From the NCBI GenBank assembly GCA_965218875.1, contig OZ244707.1, forward strand, positions 1,488,001 to 1,552,000: DNA of 64,000 nt, read 5' to 3'. Of the stretch, positions 17,610 to 25,750 are shown piece by piece. The number at the start of each line of letters is the position of its first letter. Position 1 is the first letter of the stretch. The stretch comes from CBDCMJ01 sp965218875. GTDB lineage: Bacteria > Chloroflexota > Dehalococcoidia > Lucifugimonadales > UBA3495. Made by a program: the position numbers and the translations under genes. Under the pieces are notes generated by a model. That model made no database searches, was not told the origin of the DNA, and was given only the letters and a program-made list of their open reading frames with translations.

Positions 17610-17921
17610 CGGAATGACAGGGGTGGGTGCTCCGGCGGAATGGCAGGGGTGGGTGCTCCGGCGGAATGGCAGGGGTGGGTGCTCCGGCGGAATGGCAGGG
17701 GTGGGTGCTCCGGCGGAATGGCAGGGGTGGGTGCTCCCCCGGAATGACAGGGGTGGGTGCTCCCCCGGAATGACAGGGGTGGGTGCTCCCCCGGAATGAC
17801 AGGGGTGGGTGCTCCCCCGGAATGACAGGGGTGGGTGCTCCCCCGGAATGACAGGGGTGGGTGCTCCCCCGGAATGACAGGGGTGGGTGCTCCCCCGGAA
17901 TGACAGGGGTGGGGCGTAGGG
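17610..17921 (+). repeat. 26-bp minisatellite, about 12 copies
   Basis: A direct tandem array with period 26 bases; the unit core is GGAATGACAGGGGTGGGTGC followed by TCC and a three-base variable position. Unit 1 begins GTC, the next four begin GGC (with GGAATGGC), and the last seven begin CCC. The blocks of identical variants show local expansion. There are no unique spacers, so this is not a CRISPR array. Confidence 0.95.
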
Positions 17922-17974
17922 TGGCCCGTGCCTGGCTGCGAGGGGGCTAGCAGCCAGGCACGGGCCACCCTACG
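17915..17974. repeat. Perfect 25-bp inverted repeat (hairpin) in repeat tail
   Basis: Bases 17915-17939 (starting CGTAGGGTGGCCCGTG) are the exact reverse complement of 17950-17974, with a 10-base loop. Other repeat copies have only the left side of this palindrome, so here the tail has been duplicated in inverted orientation. Confidence 0.95.
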
Positions 17975-18039
17975 CCCGTCTATTTTCATGGTAATGACAA
18001 GGTTTAGAGGCCGATAATTGAGTGACCCTGCCGGCGGGG

Positions 18040-19596
18040 CTAGGGCCCGCTGCGCACGAAGTCGGCGATGCGCTCGCCTATCGTCATGGTGGTGCAGTTG
18101 GTGTTGGCGCGGACGCAGTTGGGCATGATGGAGGCGTCGGCCACTCTCAGGTTCTGCAGGCCGTGGACCCGGCCGTACTGGTCCACCACCGCCATGGGGT
18201 CGGACGCGGGACCCATCTTGCAGGTGCTGGTGATGTGCTGGCCGCTGACCACGTTCCGCCGCATGTAGGCGTCCAGGGCCTCGTCGGACGCCAAGTCCTC
18301 GTCCGTGGGGTCCGAACGCTCCTGGATGATGTTGCGGAACGCCTCGTGCTTCCCCATATCCACGCAGGCGCGGATTACCTCTCTCATCCGCCGCCGGTCG
18401 AACTCTTCCTCGTAGAACCGGAAGTCCAAGGACGGCTTGCCGTGGGGGTCCGCCGAGGTGAGGCGAAGCTCTCCGGAACCCACCTCCAGGTTCACCCAGC
18501 TGTACATTCCGATCTTTAGACCCTCGGTGAGGTGATCGGCGTCGGAGGAGAACAGGTCGGTCATGACTATGGAGCTCATGAGCACTTGCAGGTCGTTGTT
18601 GTGCTCGGACCCCTCGGCGGTCCAACGAATCCCCAACTGAATCCGAGGCGCGTTCTGGTCCATGACGAAGCTCGGCGTTGGCTCGAAGGTAACTACGATA
18701 ATCGGGTGGTCCCTCATGCTCTGGCCCACGCCGGGCAGCTCGTGCACCACGGGGAGGCCCACGGCGCTGATCTGGTCGGCCGGTCCCACCCCGGAGAGCA
18801 ACAGGATGTGCGCCGAGCCGATTACTCCGGCGCTGAGGATGATCTCGTCGGCCTCGACGGTGAAAATCTCGCCGCCGCTTTCCACTTCCACCCCGACAGC
18901 CCGCTTGCCCTCGAACAGGATGCGGTGCACGGTGCAATTGGGCTTGATGGTCAGGTTCAGGCGGTGCCGCGCCAGGTTCAGGTAACCCAAGGCGGTGCTC
19001 ATGCGGATGCCGTTGGGGTTGTTCAGGGGGACGGGGCCGACGCCGGTAGCGTCTGGGTGGTTGAAGTCCTGGACGTCGGCAAATCCCGCCGCCCGGGCGG
19101 CATCGTAGAAGGCCTGCTGGGCGGGCAGCCACTCTTCCCGCTTGAAGCGGCGGCAAACGATAGGGCCGTCGGAGTTGTGAAAGTCGTCGACGCCATAATC
19201 GGAGTCGGTCTCCACCTTGCGGAAGTAGGGCAACAGCCTCTGAAAGCTCCACTCGTCGTTCCCCATGGCGGCCCACGAGTCGTAGTCCTGGGGGTCGCCG
19301 CGCAGGAACACCTGGCCGTTGATGGCGCTGGTGCCGCCGGTGACCTTGCCTCGGGGGATCTGCAGCGGCCCGCTGGTGTCGGTGCCGCGGGCCTCGAATT
19401 CCCAGTTGTGGTGGGTGGTTACGATGTCCACCCCGGACGCGTAACCGAACTTAATCTCGTCGGGCAGATGCTCGAACTCGGGATAGTCAGGGCCGGCTTC
19501 CAGCAACAATACGGCCCGGTCTGGGTCCTCGCTCAGCCGAGTGGCTATGACGCCGCCCGCTGACCCGGAGCCAATTACGATGTTGTCGTACTTCAT
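18040..19596 (-). CDS. GMC-family FAD oxidoreductase
   Basis: A 518-residue choline dehydrogenase/alcohol oxidase-type flavoprotein. It opens with the FAD-binding IVIGSGSAGGVIATRLSE and EAG, followed by GMC signature 1 (GGTSAINGQVFLRGDPQDYD) and signature 2 (SAGVIGSAHILLLSGVGP). Active-site histidine and amide positions appear in SGQHITSTCKMG and the C-terminal ANTNCTTMTIGE. GMC enzymes oxidise an alcohol to aldehyde with FAD; the substrate cannot be read here. The ATG follows GGGAGGAG at 5 bases. The gene stands alone with an operator-like block about 250 bases upstream. Confidence 0.92.
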   Translation of the reverse strand: MKYDNIVIGSGSAGGVIATRLSEDPDRAVLLLEAGPDYPEFEHLPDEIKFGYASGVDIVTTHHNWEFEARGTDTSGPLQIPRGKVTGGTSAINGQVFLRGDPQDYDSWAAMGNDEWSFQRLLPYFRKVETDSDYGVDDFHNSDGPIVCRRFKREEWLPAQQAFYDAARAAGFADVQDFNHPDATGVGPVPLNNPNGIRMSTALGYLNLARHRLNLTIKPNCTVHRILFEGKRAVGVEVESGGEIFTVEADEIILSAGVIGSAHILLLSGVGPADQISAVGLPVVHELPGVGQSMRDHPIIVVTFEPTPSFVMDQNAPRIQLGIRWTAEGSEHNNDLQVLMSSIVMTDLFSSDADHLTEGLKIGMYSWVNLEVGSGELRLTSADPHGKPSLDFRFYEEEFDRRRMREVIRACVDMGKHEAFRNIIQERSDPTDEDLASDEALDAYMRRNVVSGQHITSTCKMGPASDPMAVVDQYGRVHGLQNLRVADASIMPNCVRANTNCTTMTIGERIADFVRSGP

Positions 19597-19847
19597 TATG
19601 CTCCTCCCTTTCTTTACGATTACGGGGCGCGATTACGGTACGTGTAACGATGTGGGAGATGGCGGCCATTCCCGCCTGAACCGGGTCCCATACCCCGGCG
19701 CCCCTCGGGTTGCCGTGGTGGGGCCCTTCCATTTGAGCATCCCCCGGGGGGACAGTCCGGCACCCTCGGGTTCGCAGCGTGGAGCCCATGGAAAACGCTG
19801 GGAGTGTAAGACGGCGCCAGTGGGGTGTCAACCCGCGGCCGGCCCCT

Positions 19848-19916
19848 GGGTGCGCCTTAGATTTTTGCGGGGGGCTGGATTCGTTTGTTGGAGCGAACGA
19901 ATAAGGAACGAATCGG
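19848..19916 (-). promoter_or_regulatory. Three-site operator-like block, copy R2
   Basis: Second copy, upstream of the GMC gene. The 25-base core from 19848 is identical to R1. The heptamers are ATTCGTT at 19879, AACGAAT at 19896 and AACGAAT at 19907, again 17 and 11 bases apart. Between 19917 and the end of cobD at 20241 no gene or structure was recognised. Confidence 0.6.
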
Positions 19917-20240
19917 GCAAGGATGAAAAACTTGCTGGGCCCCTACCGAGCGATGGCTGAAGGCGGTCCTCCTTGGGAAGGGTTATTGGCGGCCGGAGCG
20001 TGGGTCATGAGGGTTATTATTTTCAGGGCCATTGTGAGCCATGGGCTTGGGTGACGGTTTGATAGATTTGTCGAGGCGTCAATAGCTGCCTATCAACAGA
20101 ATGGAGAGTGGGCACCGGATGGGGCAAGTGGGAAGTGTCGTTGCGGGGGCGGACGCAAAACCCTGGGACGCACCCGAAGCTGCCAAGCAGGGCTCCGATC
20201 CTGACTCTCGAGGAGGCCGTACCCGCCCCGTAGTTGGAAC

Positions 20241-21383
20241 TCAGCCTGGCCCACGAGACGCCAGGTCTGCCATGGCGTCGGCCAGCCGCCGGCAGTCCGC
20301 CAGGGGTCGAATTCCCACGCGGATGTACTCCGGCAGACCAAAGGAGGCGCAGTCCCGCACCAGCAGCCCCCGGCGCATCAGCCGGGCCCGCCAGGATGCC
20401 GCGTCGCCGACTTGCACCAGAAGGAAGTTGGCGGCGCCGGGGGGCACGACGAAGCCCAACTCGCCGAGCCGTTGCGAAAGGTACGCCTTGGTCTCCGACA
20501 CCACCTTTCTAACCCTGGGCAGGTAGCCGTCGTCGGCCAGAGCCGCCACGCCCGCCGCTTGGGCCAAACCGTTCACGCTCCAGTCCGGCTGGAGCGAGGC
20601 CAGCCTTTCAATGACGTCCTCCCGCGCCACGCAGTATCCCAGCCGCAGCGCGGTTAACCCATAGTCCTTGGTCATGGAGCGGACCAGCACCCCCCCGCCG
20701 CTCTCCGTGAGGGCCGGAGAGTCCCAAGAGTCCTCCACGAAGGACACGTATGCCTCGTCCAGCACCAGCAGGCTCCCGGCGTCGGAGGAGGCGCGGGCCA
20801 ACCTTGCCACCTCATCACCGCCGAGGAAGACTCCCGTAGGATTGTTGGGATTGCAGAGGAAAACCAGGCTGGGCCGTTGTTTCCGAATTTCCGCGGCGGC
20901 GAGGTCCGGGTCGCACCGGAAACCCGGCCTGCTCCCGGAGTCCAACCCGGAGACGGCAGCGCCCGCCAGTTGGGGCGCGACGGTGTATTCGCCGTAAGTG
21001 GGAGTCAGCAGGAACACGCTGTTGGCGGTCCGGGGCCAGGGCGGCGAAAGGTACGCCCGGGCCAGCAGGTGAATTATCTCGGTGGACCCATTGCCCGCCA
21101 GGATGCGGCCGATGGGCAGCGTTCCGGAACTCGAGCGGGAGAGGTGGGCGGAGATGGCTTCTCTCAGGAGCAAGCAGTCGGGGTCGGGATAGGTCGCCAG
21201 GTCCGCCTGCCGCAGCGCGTCCCGGACTCCCCGGGGAGGTCCCAAGGGGCTGACGCTGGCGCTGAAGTCCAGCACGTCCCCGGGCCTCAAACCCATGGCG
21301 CGCAACTCCGAGGGCTTGACACCCCCGTGGACCGGACGCCCCGGCCAGGACCGGTGCTCCGAGTTGGGAATCGGCTCAGGCAT
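20241..21383 (-). CDS. cobD: L-threonine-O-3-phosphate decarboxylase (CobD-like aminotransferase)
   Basis: A 380-residue fold-type I PLP protein of the HisC/CobD group. CobD decarboxylates threonine phosphate to aminopropanol phosphate for the cobamide side chain. Visible features are HGGVKPSELRAMG (typical of CobD, replacing the HisC start), GNGSTEIIHLLARA, NPNNPTGVF, LDEAYVSF, the PLP lysine in SMTKDYGLTALRLGY, and the final Arg motif YIRVGIRP. Histidinol-phosphate aminotransferase is the alternative from fold alone, but position next to cbiB and cobS favours CobD. It is the last gene of the minus-strand cobamide cluster. Confidence 0.88.
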   Translation of the reverse strand: MPEPIPNSEHRSWPGRPVHGGVKPSELRAMGLRPGDVLDFSASVSPLGPPRGVRDALRQADLATYPDPDCLLLREAISAHLSRSSSGTLPIGRILAGNGSTEIIHLLARAYLSPPWPRTANSVFLLTPTYGEYTVAPQLAGAAVSGLDSGSRPGFRCDPDLAAAEIRKQRPSLVFLCNPNNPTGVFLGGDEVARLARASSDAGSLLVLDEAYVSFVEDSWDSPALTESGGGVLVRSMTKDYGLTALRLGYCVAREDVIERLASLQPDWSVNGLAQAAGVAALADDGYLPRVRKVVSETKAYLSQRLGELGFVVPPGAANFLLVQVGDAASWRARLMRRGLLVRDCASFGLPEYIRVGIRPLADCRRLADAMADLASRGPG

Positions 21384-21456
21384 GGACTGACTTCGCCGAA
21401 GGCGACGGAGCGCGCTTCAAGAATTCCTCAGTTTGCGGGGCTTTCCCACGCCCGCC

Positions 21457-22383
21457 TCACGCCTGGAAAACCGCGGTCCTTCCGTAAGTCAAGGCCAGGG
21501 CTGCCGCCAGTCCCAGCGCCGCAACCAAATACATGGAGCGGATGGCCTGGGTTATGTCCGAGGGCGCTGCCGGCCGACCCGGGCCGCCCATGCGATAGTG
21601 CCCGACCTTTTCCAGTTCCACGCCCAGGGCCCCGGCGACGGCGCTCATAGTCCACCCGGCGTTGGGGCTGAGGGTGCGGGAGTGGTCCCGCCACATGACC
21701 TTCCAGGCCCGGGAACACCTCTGGCCCGGCAGGAGCAGGCTGCCAAAGACCAGGAGCAGGGCCGTGAGCCGGGCGGGAACCAGGTTGAGCAGGTCGTCCA
21801 GCCGGGCCGAGGCCTTGCCCAGGAACTCGTACTCTCCCCGGTAGCCTACCATACTATCCAGGGTGTTGACCGCCCGGTAGGCCACGGCTCCGGGCAGTCC
21901 GAACAGGGCGAAGAAAAGCCACGGACCAAAAAAGCTGTCGGCCATGTTTTCGGACACCGACTCCACGGCGGCGGCGGTATGCTCAGCGGAAAGGCCCGAG
22001 GGGTCGCGGCTCACCAGGGAGGGAAGCCCGCGGCGGGCTCGGTCCAAATCCCCTTCGGCCAGCGGCCTCCGCACCCGGGCCGCCGCCTGATGAAGCATCT
22101 TCACGGCAAAAGTCGACTTGAGCAGCAGGGCGCCCACCAGGATGTAAGCGACGGGATGCGCCTCCCTGAGCCCCACCACCGCAAAGTACGCGGCGGCAGT
22201 CCACCCGCCAATCACCACGGTGGCCATGATTACCCCCGCGGCCAGGCCGCCGCAGCCTCCCCTGGGCAGCCGCCTTTCCAGGAAGAACACGGTCCGGCCC
22301 ATCCACGCCGTGGGGTGGAAGCGGACGGGCGGCTCCCCCAGGGCCAGAGCCAACACTGCCAGGTCCTCCGCGCCCCCCAGCAT
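21457..22383 (-). CDS. cbiB: Adenosylcobinamide-phosphate synthase CbiB
   Basis: A 308-residue membrane protein that attaches aminopropanol (phosphate) to adenosylcobyric acid. It shows the family opening (DLAVLALALGEPPVRFHPTAWMGR) and the conserved block ESVSENMADSFFGPWLFFALFGLPGAVAYRAVNTLDSMVGYR, which includes the strictly conserved Asp/Asn-rich loop. Four to five hydrophobic helices are seen. It starts at ATG 17 bases after cobS. CobD, its substrate supplier, follows 73 bases downstream, so they form one functional step. Confidence 0.93.
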   Translation of the reverse strand: MLGGAEDLAVLALALGEPPVRFHPTAWMGRTVFFLERRLPRGGCGGLAAGVIMATVVIGGWTAAAYFAVVGLREAHPVAYILVGALLLKSTFAVKMLHQAAARVRRPLAEGDLDRARRGLPSLVSRDPSGLSAEHTAAAVESVSENMADSFFGPWLFFALFGLPGAVAYRAVNTLDSMVGYRGEYEFLGKASARLDDLLNLVPARLTALLLVFGSLLLPGQRCSRAWKVMWRDHSRTLSPNAGWTMSAVAGALGVELEKVGHYRMGGPGRPAAPSDITQAIRSMYLVAALGLAAALALTYGRTAVFQA

Positions 22384-22400
22384 CGGCTACGCTCCCTCCC

Positions 22401-23189
22401 TCACCGGACGGCCGCGGTCAAGGGTTCCACCCAACCGTGGCGCAGCATGGCGACCGCGGCCATCAGCGCCAGGGCTTCCACCACCTCGTTGATGGCGCCG
22501 TAGGTGTCTCCGGTCAGCCCACCCAGCTTGGCGGTCATCACCCGCCCCAGCAGCCAAGCGGCGGCCGTGGCCCCGGCCAGCAGTCCGGCTCCGCCGGCGG
22601 CTCCCAGCAACACGGCGGCCGCCGCGGCCGTTGCGCCCGCCACCGCCGTTGGCCCGGCGGCGGCGCCTTGGTGAAAGGGCGAGCCCAAGCCCTGGCCTCG
22701 GGCGTAGGGGAAGGCGGCCAGCGCCACTACCATGGACCACCGGGACAGCAGGGGAAAAAGCAGCAGCGACCACTCCACTCCTGCTTGGGAATGCGCCAGC
22801 AACGACACGAGGGCGCCGTACTTCAGCACCAGGACCCCAATGCCGCCGCCCACTCCGAAGGCCCCCAGCCGGGAGTCCCGCATGATCTCCAAACGGCGCT
22901 CCCGGGTGAACCCACCGAACAGGCCATCGCAGGAATCCATCAACCCGTCCAAGTGGAATCCCCGGTTGACGGCCACCACGAAAACCAGCAGCACGGCGGC
23001 GGACAGGTAGGGCGGGAAGACTTCCCGGCAGCCCAGCTCCAGGCCCATCAGCATGGCGCCCAACAGCAGGCCCACGGCCGGGTAAAACGCGCGGGAGTCG
23101 CTGATCTGGCGGGGGGTGGGGCTGCCGTTCCAGGGCCCCGGCACACTGTTGGCCGGTATTACCGTCAGGAAGCTGAGGGCCGTCAGCAA
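22401..23189 (-). CDS. cobS: Adenosylcobinamide-GDP ribazoletransferase CobS
   Basis: A 262-residue polytopic membrane protein joining adenosylcobinamide-GDP to alpha-ribazole, the last cobamide assembly step. The CDP-alcohol transferase-like motif DGLMDSCDG with FHL before it is intact (about residues 98-106), and the opening TALSFLTVIP is typical. It starts at TTG, 5 bases after the stop of the cobT remnant. The loss of cobT function immediately upstream means its alpha-ribazole-phosphate supply must come from elsewhere. CobU, which makes the GDP-activated partner, is not in the window. Confidence 0.93.
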   Translation of the reverse strand: MLTALSFLTVIPANSVPGPWNGSPTPRQISDSRAFYPAVGLLLGAMLMGLELGCREVFPPYLSAAVLLVFVVAVNRGFHLDGLMDSCDGLFGGFTRERRLEIMRDSRLGAFGVGGGIGVLVLKYGALVSLLAHSQAGVEWSLLLFPLLSRWSMVVALAAFPYARGQGLGSPFHQGAAAGPTAVAGATAAAAAVLLGAAGGAGLLAGATAAAWLLGRVMTAKLGGLTGDTYGAINEVVEALALMAAVAMLRHGWVEPLTAAVR

Positions 23190-23194
23190 CGAAG

Positions 23195-23479
23195 TCAGTT
23201 GCGGTCTCCTCCGCCATCCGCCGCGCCGGGGTCCGGGCCTTCGGGGTCAACGCGCCCCGAAACCCCCGCCTGGGCGAAGGTGGCCATTTCGTCCAGACAC
23301 TTGGCAGCGGCCTCCACCACGTGCATGGCCAGCGCGGCGCCCGGTCCCTCGCCCAACCTCCCCAGGCTGCCCGGCGGCTTGGTCAGGGTGCTTTGCCGGG
23401 CCCGCGCCTCGGCCATGGCCGCCGCGTCAGGGGGGCTGATGGGGGCAACTGTCTCGTCGATCAGGGGAGATGCGGGCAT
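23195..23479 (-). pseudogene. cobT: Internally deleted CobT remnant
   Basis: A 94-residue frame that joins the two ends of CobT (normally about 350 residues). Residues 1-42 match the N-terminus (ISPPDAAAMAEARARQSTLT then KPPGSLGRL). From residue 43, GEGPGAALAMHVVEAAAKCL and EMATFAQAGVSG match the C-terminal active-site segment that is normally LGEGTGAAL. About 260 residues are missing at roughly position 23353, in frame. A good SD (GGAGTGA) remains. CobT activates the lower-ligand base as a ribotide; this product cannot fold as a complete enzyme. Alternatives are an assembly collapse, or a functional copy elsewhere in the genome. Confidence 0.75.
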
Positions 23480-23590
23480 ATGGTGTCACTCCGGGGGGGG
23501 GGTCAAAGTGGTTAGCATGCCGGCGGCCCATCTGGACCGAACGCCGGGCCCAATGCCGGGCCGTGACGGCGGTCGGAAACTCCACGCCGT

Positions 23591-24187
23591 CTAGAACTCG
23601 ATGCCGGGCTGGGCCTTTATTCCCTGCTGGTACGGGTGCTTTACTACCTGCATTTCGGTGACCAGGTCGGCGTACTCCACCAGGGCCTCCGGCGCGTGGC
23701 GGCCGGTAATGATGACGTGCTGCATGGAGGGCCGGCCCTTCAAGACCTCTATGACCTCTTCGACGGGGACCCATCCGTAGTGCATGGGGTAGGTAAACTC
23801 GTCCAGCACCACCAGGTCGTACTCGCCGGAGGCGATGACTTTCTTGCAGTCCTGCCAGTGGGCGACGGCCAAGTCGGCGGTCTGCTCCAGGTCTTGCGAA
23901 CGCCAGGTAAACCCGTCGCCCATGGCCCGCATCTCCACGTCCATCTTCAGGGCGGCGCGCTGCTCGCCGAAGTTGGCGGTGGAGTGCTTGATGAACTGGA
24001 GCATGATTACCCGGAGGCCCCGGCCCCACGACCGCAGCAGGGTCCCCATGGCAGCGGTGGTCTTGCCCTTGCCGTTGCCGGTGTTGACAATGACCAATCC
24101 CTTGTTGATGCGAGGCCCCTTGACCGACTGAGGGCCCTCTTGTGTATTGTCTGCCTGGTTTTCTTGAGTCGGCTCGCCGGTGCTCAC
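23591..24187 (-). CDS. cobO: Corrinoid adenosyltransferase CobO/CobA type
   Basis: A 198-residue P-loop ATPase that transfers adenosyl from ATP to cob(I)yrinic acid diamide. The Walker A is NTGNGKGKTTAAMGT, followed by VIMLQFIKH, the conserved YDLVVLDEFTYPMHYGWV and IITGRHAPEALVEYADLVTEM. The N-terminal 28 residues are polar and disordered, as usual. The GTG start follows GGAGG at about 9 bases. It lies between cbiA (84 bases upstream) and the cobT remnant (111 bases downstream), all on the minus strand. Confidence 0.94.
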   Translation of the reverse strand: MSTGEPTQENQADNTQEGPQSVKGPRINKGLVIVNTGNGKGKTTAAMGTLLRSWGRGLRVIMLQFIKHSTANFGEQRAALKMDVEMRAMGDGFTWRSQDLEQTADLAVAHWQDCKKVIASGEYDLVVLDEFTYPMHYGWVPVEEVIEVLKGRPSMQHVIITGRHAPEALVEYADLVTEMQVVKHPYQQGIKAQPGIEF

Positions 24188-24271
24188 GGGACGTTGCCTC
24201 CATCTAGACTTCGACAGCCGGTGGGGCTGCCATAAACGGTCTCGAGCGCCTGTATCACAAACCCGGCGGCG

Positions 24272-25699
24272 CTAGCCGGCGGCGCGGCCCGTCGGCTGGA
24301 CATCCATTCTCGACAGTTGGGCGCAGGCGTCGACGAACCTCGGGGCTAGCGACGGTTCTCCGGCCAGATGCACGTGCAAGTAGGAGGCCCATACGCTGCC
24401 CGACTGGAAGCCTTCCGCCCGGTCCTCCTGGTTCACCACCGTGTACACCGCGCGCCGGGAATCGGGAGGCTTCTCTAGGATGGACCAGTGAAACTCGTGG
24501 GCCCTCACCCGCCGGCCTTTCTCCATCAAGGGACTGTCGGTTCGGGACTCGATCTCCCGGTAGCCCAGGGTCAGCCTGCGGCTGGACATGGCGGAGACGG
24601 CCGGGATAGCCCCCACCATGGGATGCCGGACTCCTTCCAGGTCTGAGATGCTTTGCCCCAGGTACATCAGCCCGCCGCACTCGCCGTACACCGGAACGCC
24701 CCTCTCCACGGCCTTCCGGATGGCCGCGTGCATGGCGGAGTTGGCGGACAGCTGGGAGGCGAACATCTCTGGAAAGCCTCCGCCGATGTAGATTCCCCCG
24801 GTCCCCTCCGGCAGACCCCGGTCGTCCAGGGGACTGAACGGGGCGAGCTCGGCGCCCCAGGCTTCCAGCAAGTCCAGGGAGTCCTGGTAATAAAAGCTGA
24901 AGGCTTTATCCCGGGCGATGGCGATGCGGGCGCGCTTTGGCTGGGCCTGAGGCGGGAACACCTGGGGGCTGACCATAGGCGCGTCGCAGCCGCCGGCTAG
25001 GTCAACCAGGCGGTCCAGGTCGAAGGTGTCCTCCATCTGGTCGACCAGCGAGTCGTACCAGCGGTTCGCCACCGTACCTTCCACCGCGGGAATCAGCCCC
25101 AGGTGACGCTCGGGTTGGATGAACTCGTCGCGCCGCGGCAGGTAGCCCAGGACGGGAAGCCCGGTGGTCGCTTCTATCTGAGGCTGGCAGAACTCCAGGT
25201 GCCGGGGCCCGCCGACGCCGTTGAGAACTACTCCAACGATGTTTAGCTCGGGGTCGAACTGTTGGTAGCCGAGGACCTCCGCCGCCACACTCCGGGCCAC
25301 CTTGGAGGCGTCGGCCACCAGGACCACCGGCGCGCCCAGCAGCTTGGCCAACTGGGCGGTGGAGCCCTCCTCCGTGAGGCTGCCGTGGCCGTCGAACACC
25401 CCCATGACTCCTTCGATGACCGAGACTTGGCTGCGGGCCGCCGCCCGCTGGAAAAGCTCCAGGACCACCGGGTGAGGCAAGAGCCAGGTGTCCAGGTTGC
25501 GGCTGGGCCGCCCGCAGGCAATCTCATGGTAGGACGGGTCTATGTAGTCGGGGCCGGCCTTGAAGGGTTGTACATCGTAGCCCCGCCGGGTGAGCGCCGC
25601 CATGATTCCGGCGGCGATGGTGGTCTTGCCCACGCCGCTGCGCACTCCGGCGATTACGATGGCTGGGGTCAACGGCGACCTCCTGTTGGAGTCCTCCAC
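24272..25699 (-). CDS. cbiA: Cobyrinic acid a,c-diamide synthase
   Basis: A 475-residue two-domain amidotransferase that amidates the a and c side chains of (hydrogeno)cobyrinic acid using glutamine and ATP. The N-terminal domain has the P-loop GVRSGVGKTTIAAGIM and KAGPDYIDPSYH. The C-terminal class I glutaminase-like domain has the nucleophile in YGECGGLMYLG and the partner His in HEFHWS. The start is GTG, following GGAGG. Its presence shows that the organism amidates the corrin ring itself and does not only salvage cobinamide. It sits downstream of the broken cbiZ. Confidence 0.93.
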   Translation of the reverse strand: MEDSNRRSPLTPAIVIAGVRSGVGKTTIAAGIMAALTRRGYDVQPFKAGPDYIDPSYHEIACGRPSRNLDTWLLPHPVVLELFQRAAARSQVSVIEGVMGVFDGHGSLTEEGSTAQLAKLLGAPVVLVADASKVARSVAAEVLGYQQFDPELNIVGVVLNGVGGPRHLEFCQPQIEATTGLPVLGYLPRRDEFIQPERHLGLIPAVEGTVANRWYDSLVDQMEDTFDLDRLVDLAGGCDAPMVSPQVFPPQAQPKRARIAIARDKAFSFYYQDSLDLLEAWGAELAPFSPLDDRGLPEGTGGIYIGGGFPEMFASQLSANSAMHAAIRKAVERGVPVYGECGGLMYLGQSISDLEGVRHPMVGAIPAVSAMSSRRLTLGYREIESRTDSPLMEKGRRVRAHEFHWSILEKPPDSRRAVYTVVNQEDRAEGFQSGSVWASYLHVHLAGEPSLAPRFVDACAQLSRMDVQPTGRAAG

Positions 25700-25750
25700 C
25701 GGAGGGCAACCTCCGTCCGGGACCTAGCGCCCAGGCTCGGCTGCCCGCGG

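Larger units (their letters stand above)
17576..18000 (+). repeat. Intergenic palindrome/minisatellite repeat, copy C (largest array)
   Basis: It begins with the right arm TAGATTCCTCGTCGCTGCGC and ends in GTCTATTTTCATGGTAATG. The left arm is absent. It fills the gap between the operator block and the GMC gene, and produces several false reading frames on both strands. Confidence 0.9.

Noticed and set aside
17610..17921. CRISPR array
   Set aside because: The array has period 26 with no unique spacers and no cas genes in the window.
17558..19276. Long minus-strand frame of 572 codons over the GMC gene and the minisatellite
   Set aside because: It is out of frame with the GMC gene, which has full family motifs. 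Its C-terminal half is a translation of the 26-bp repeat (repeated CHSGGAPTP).
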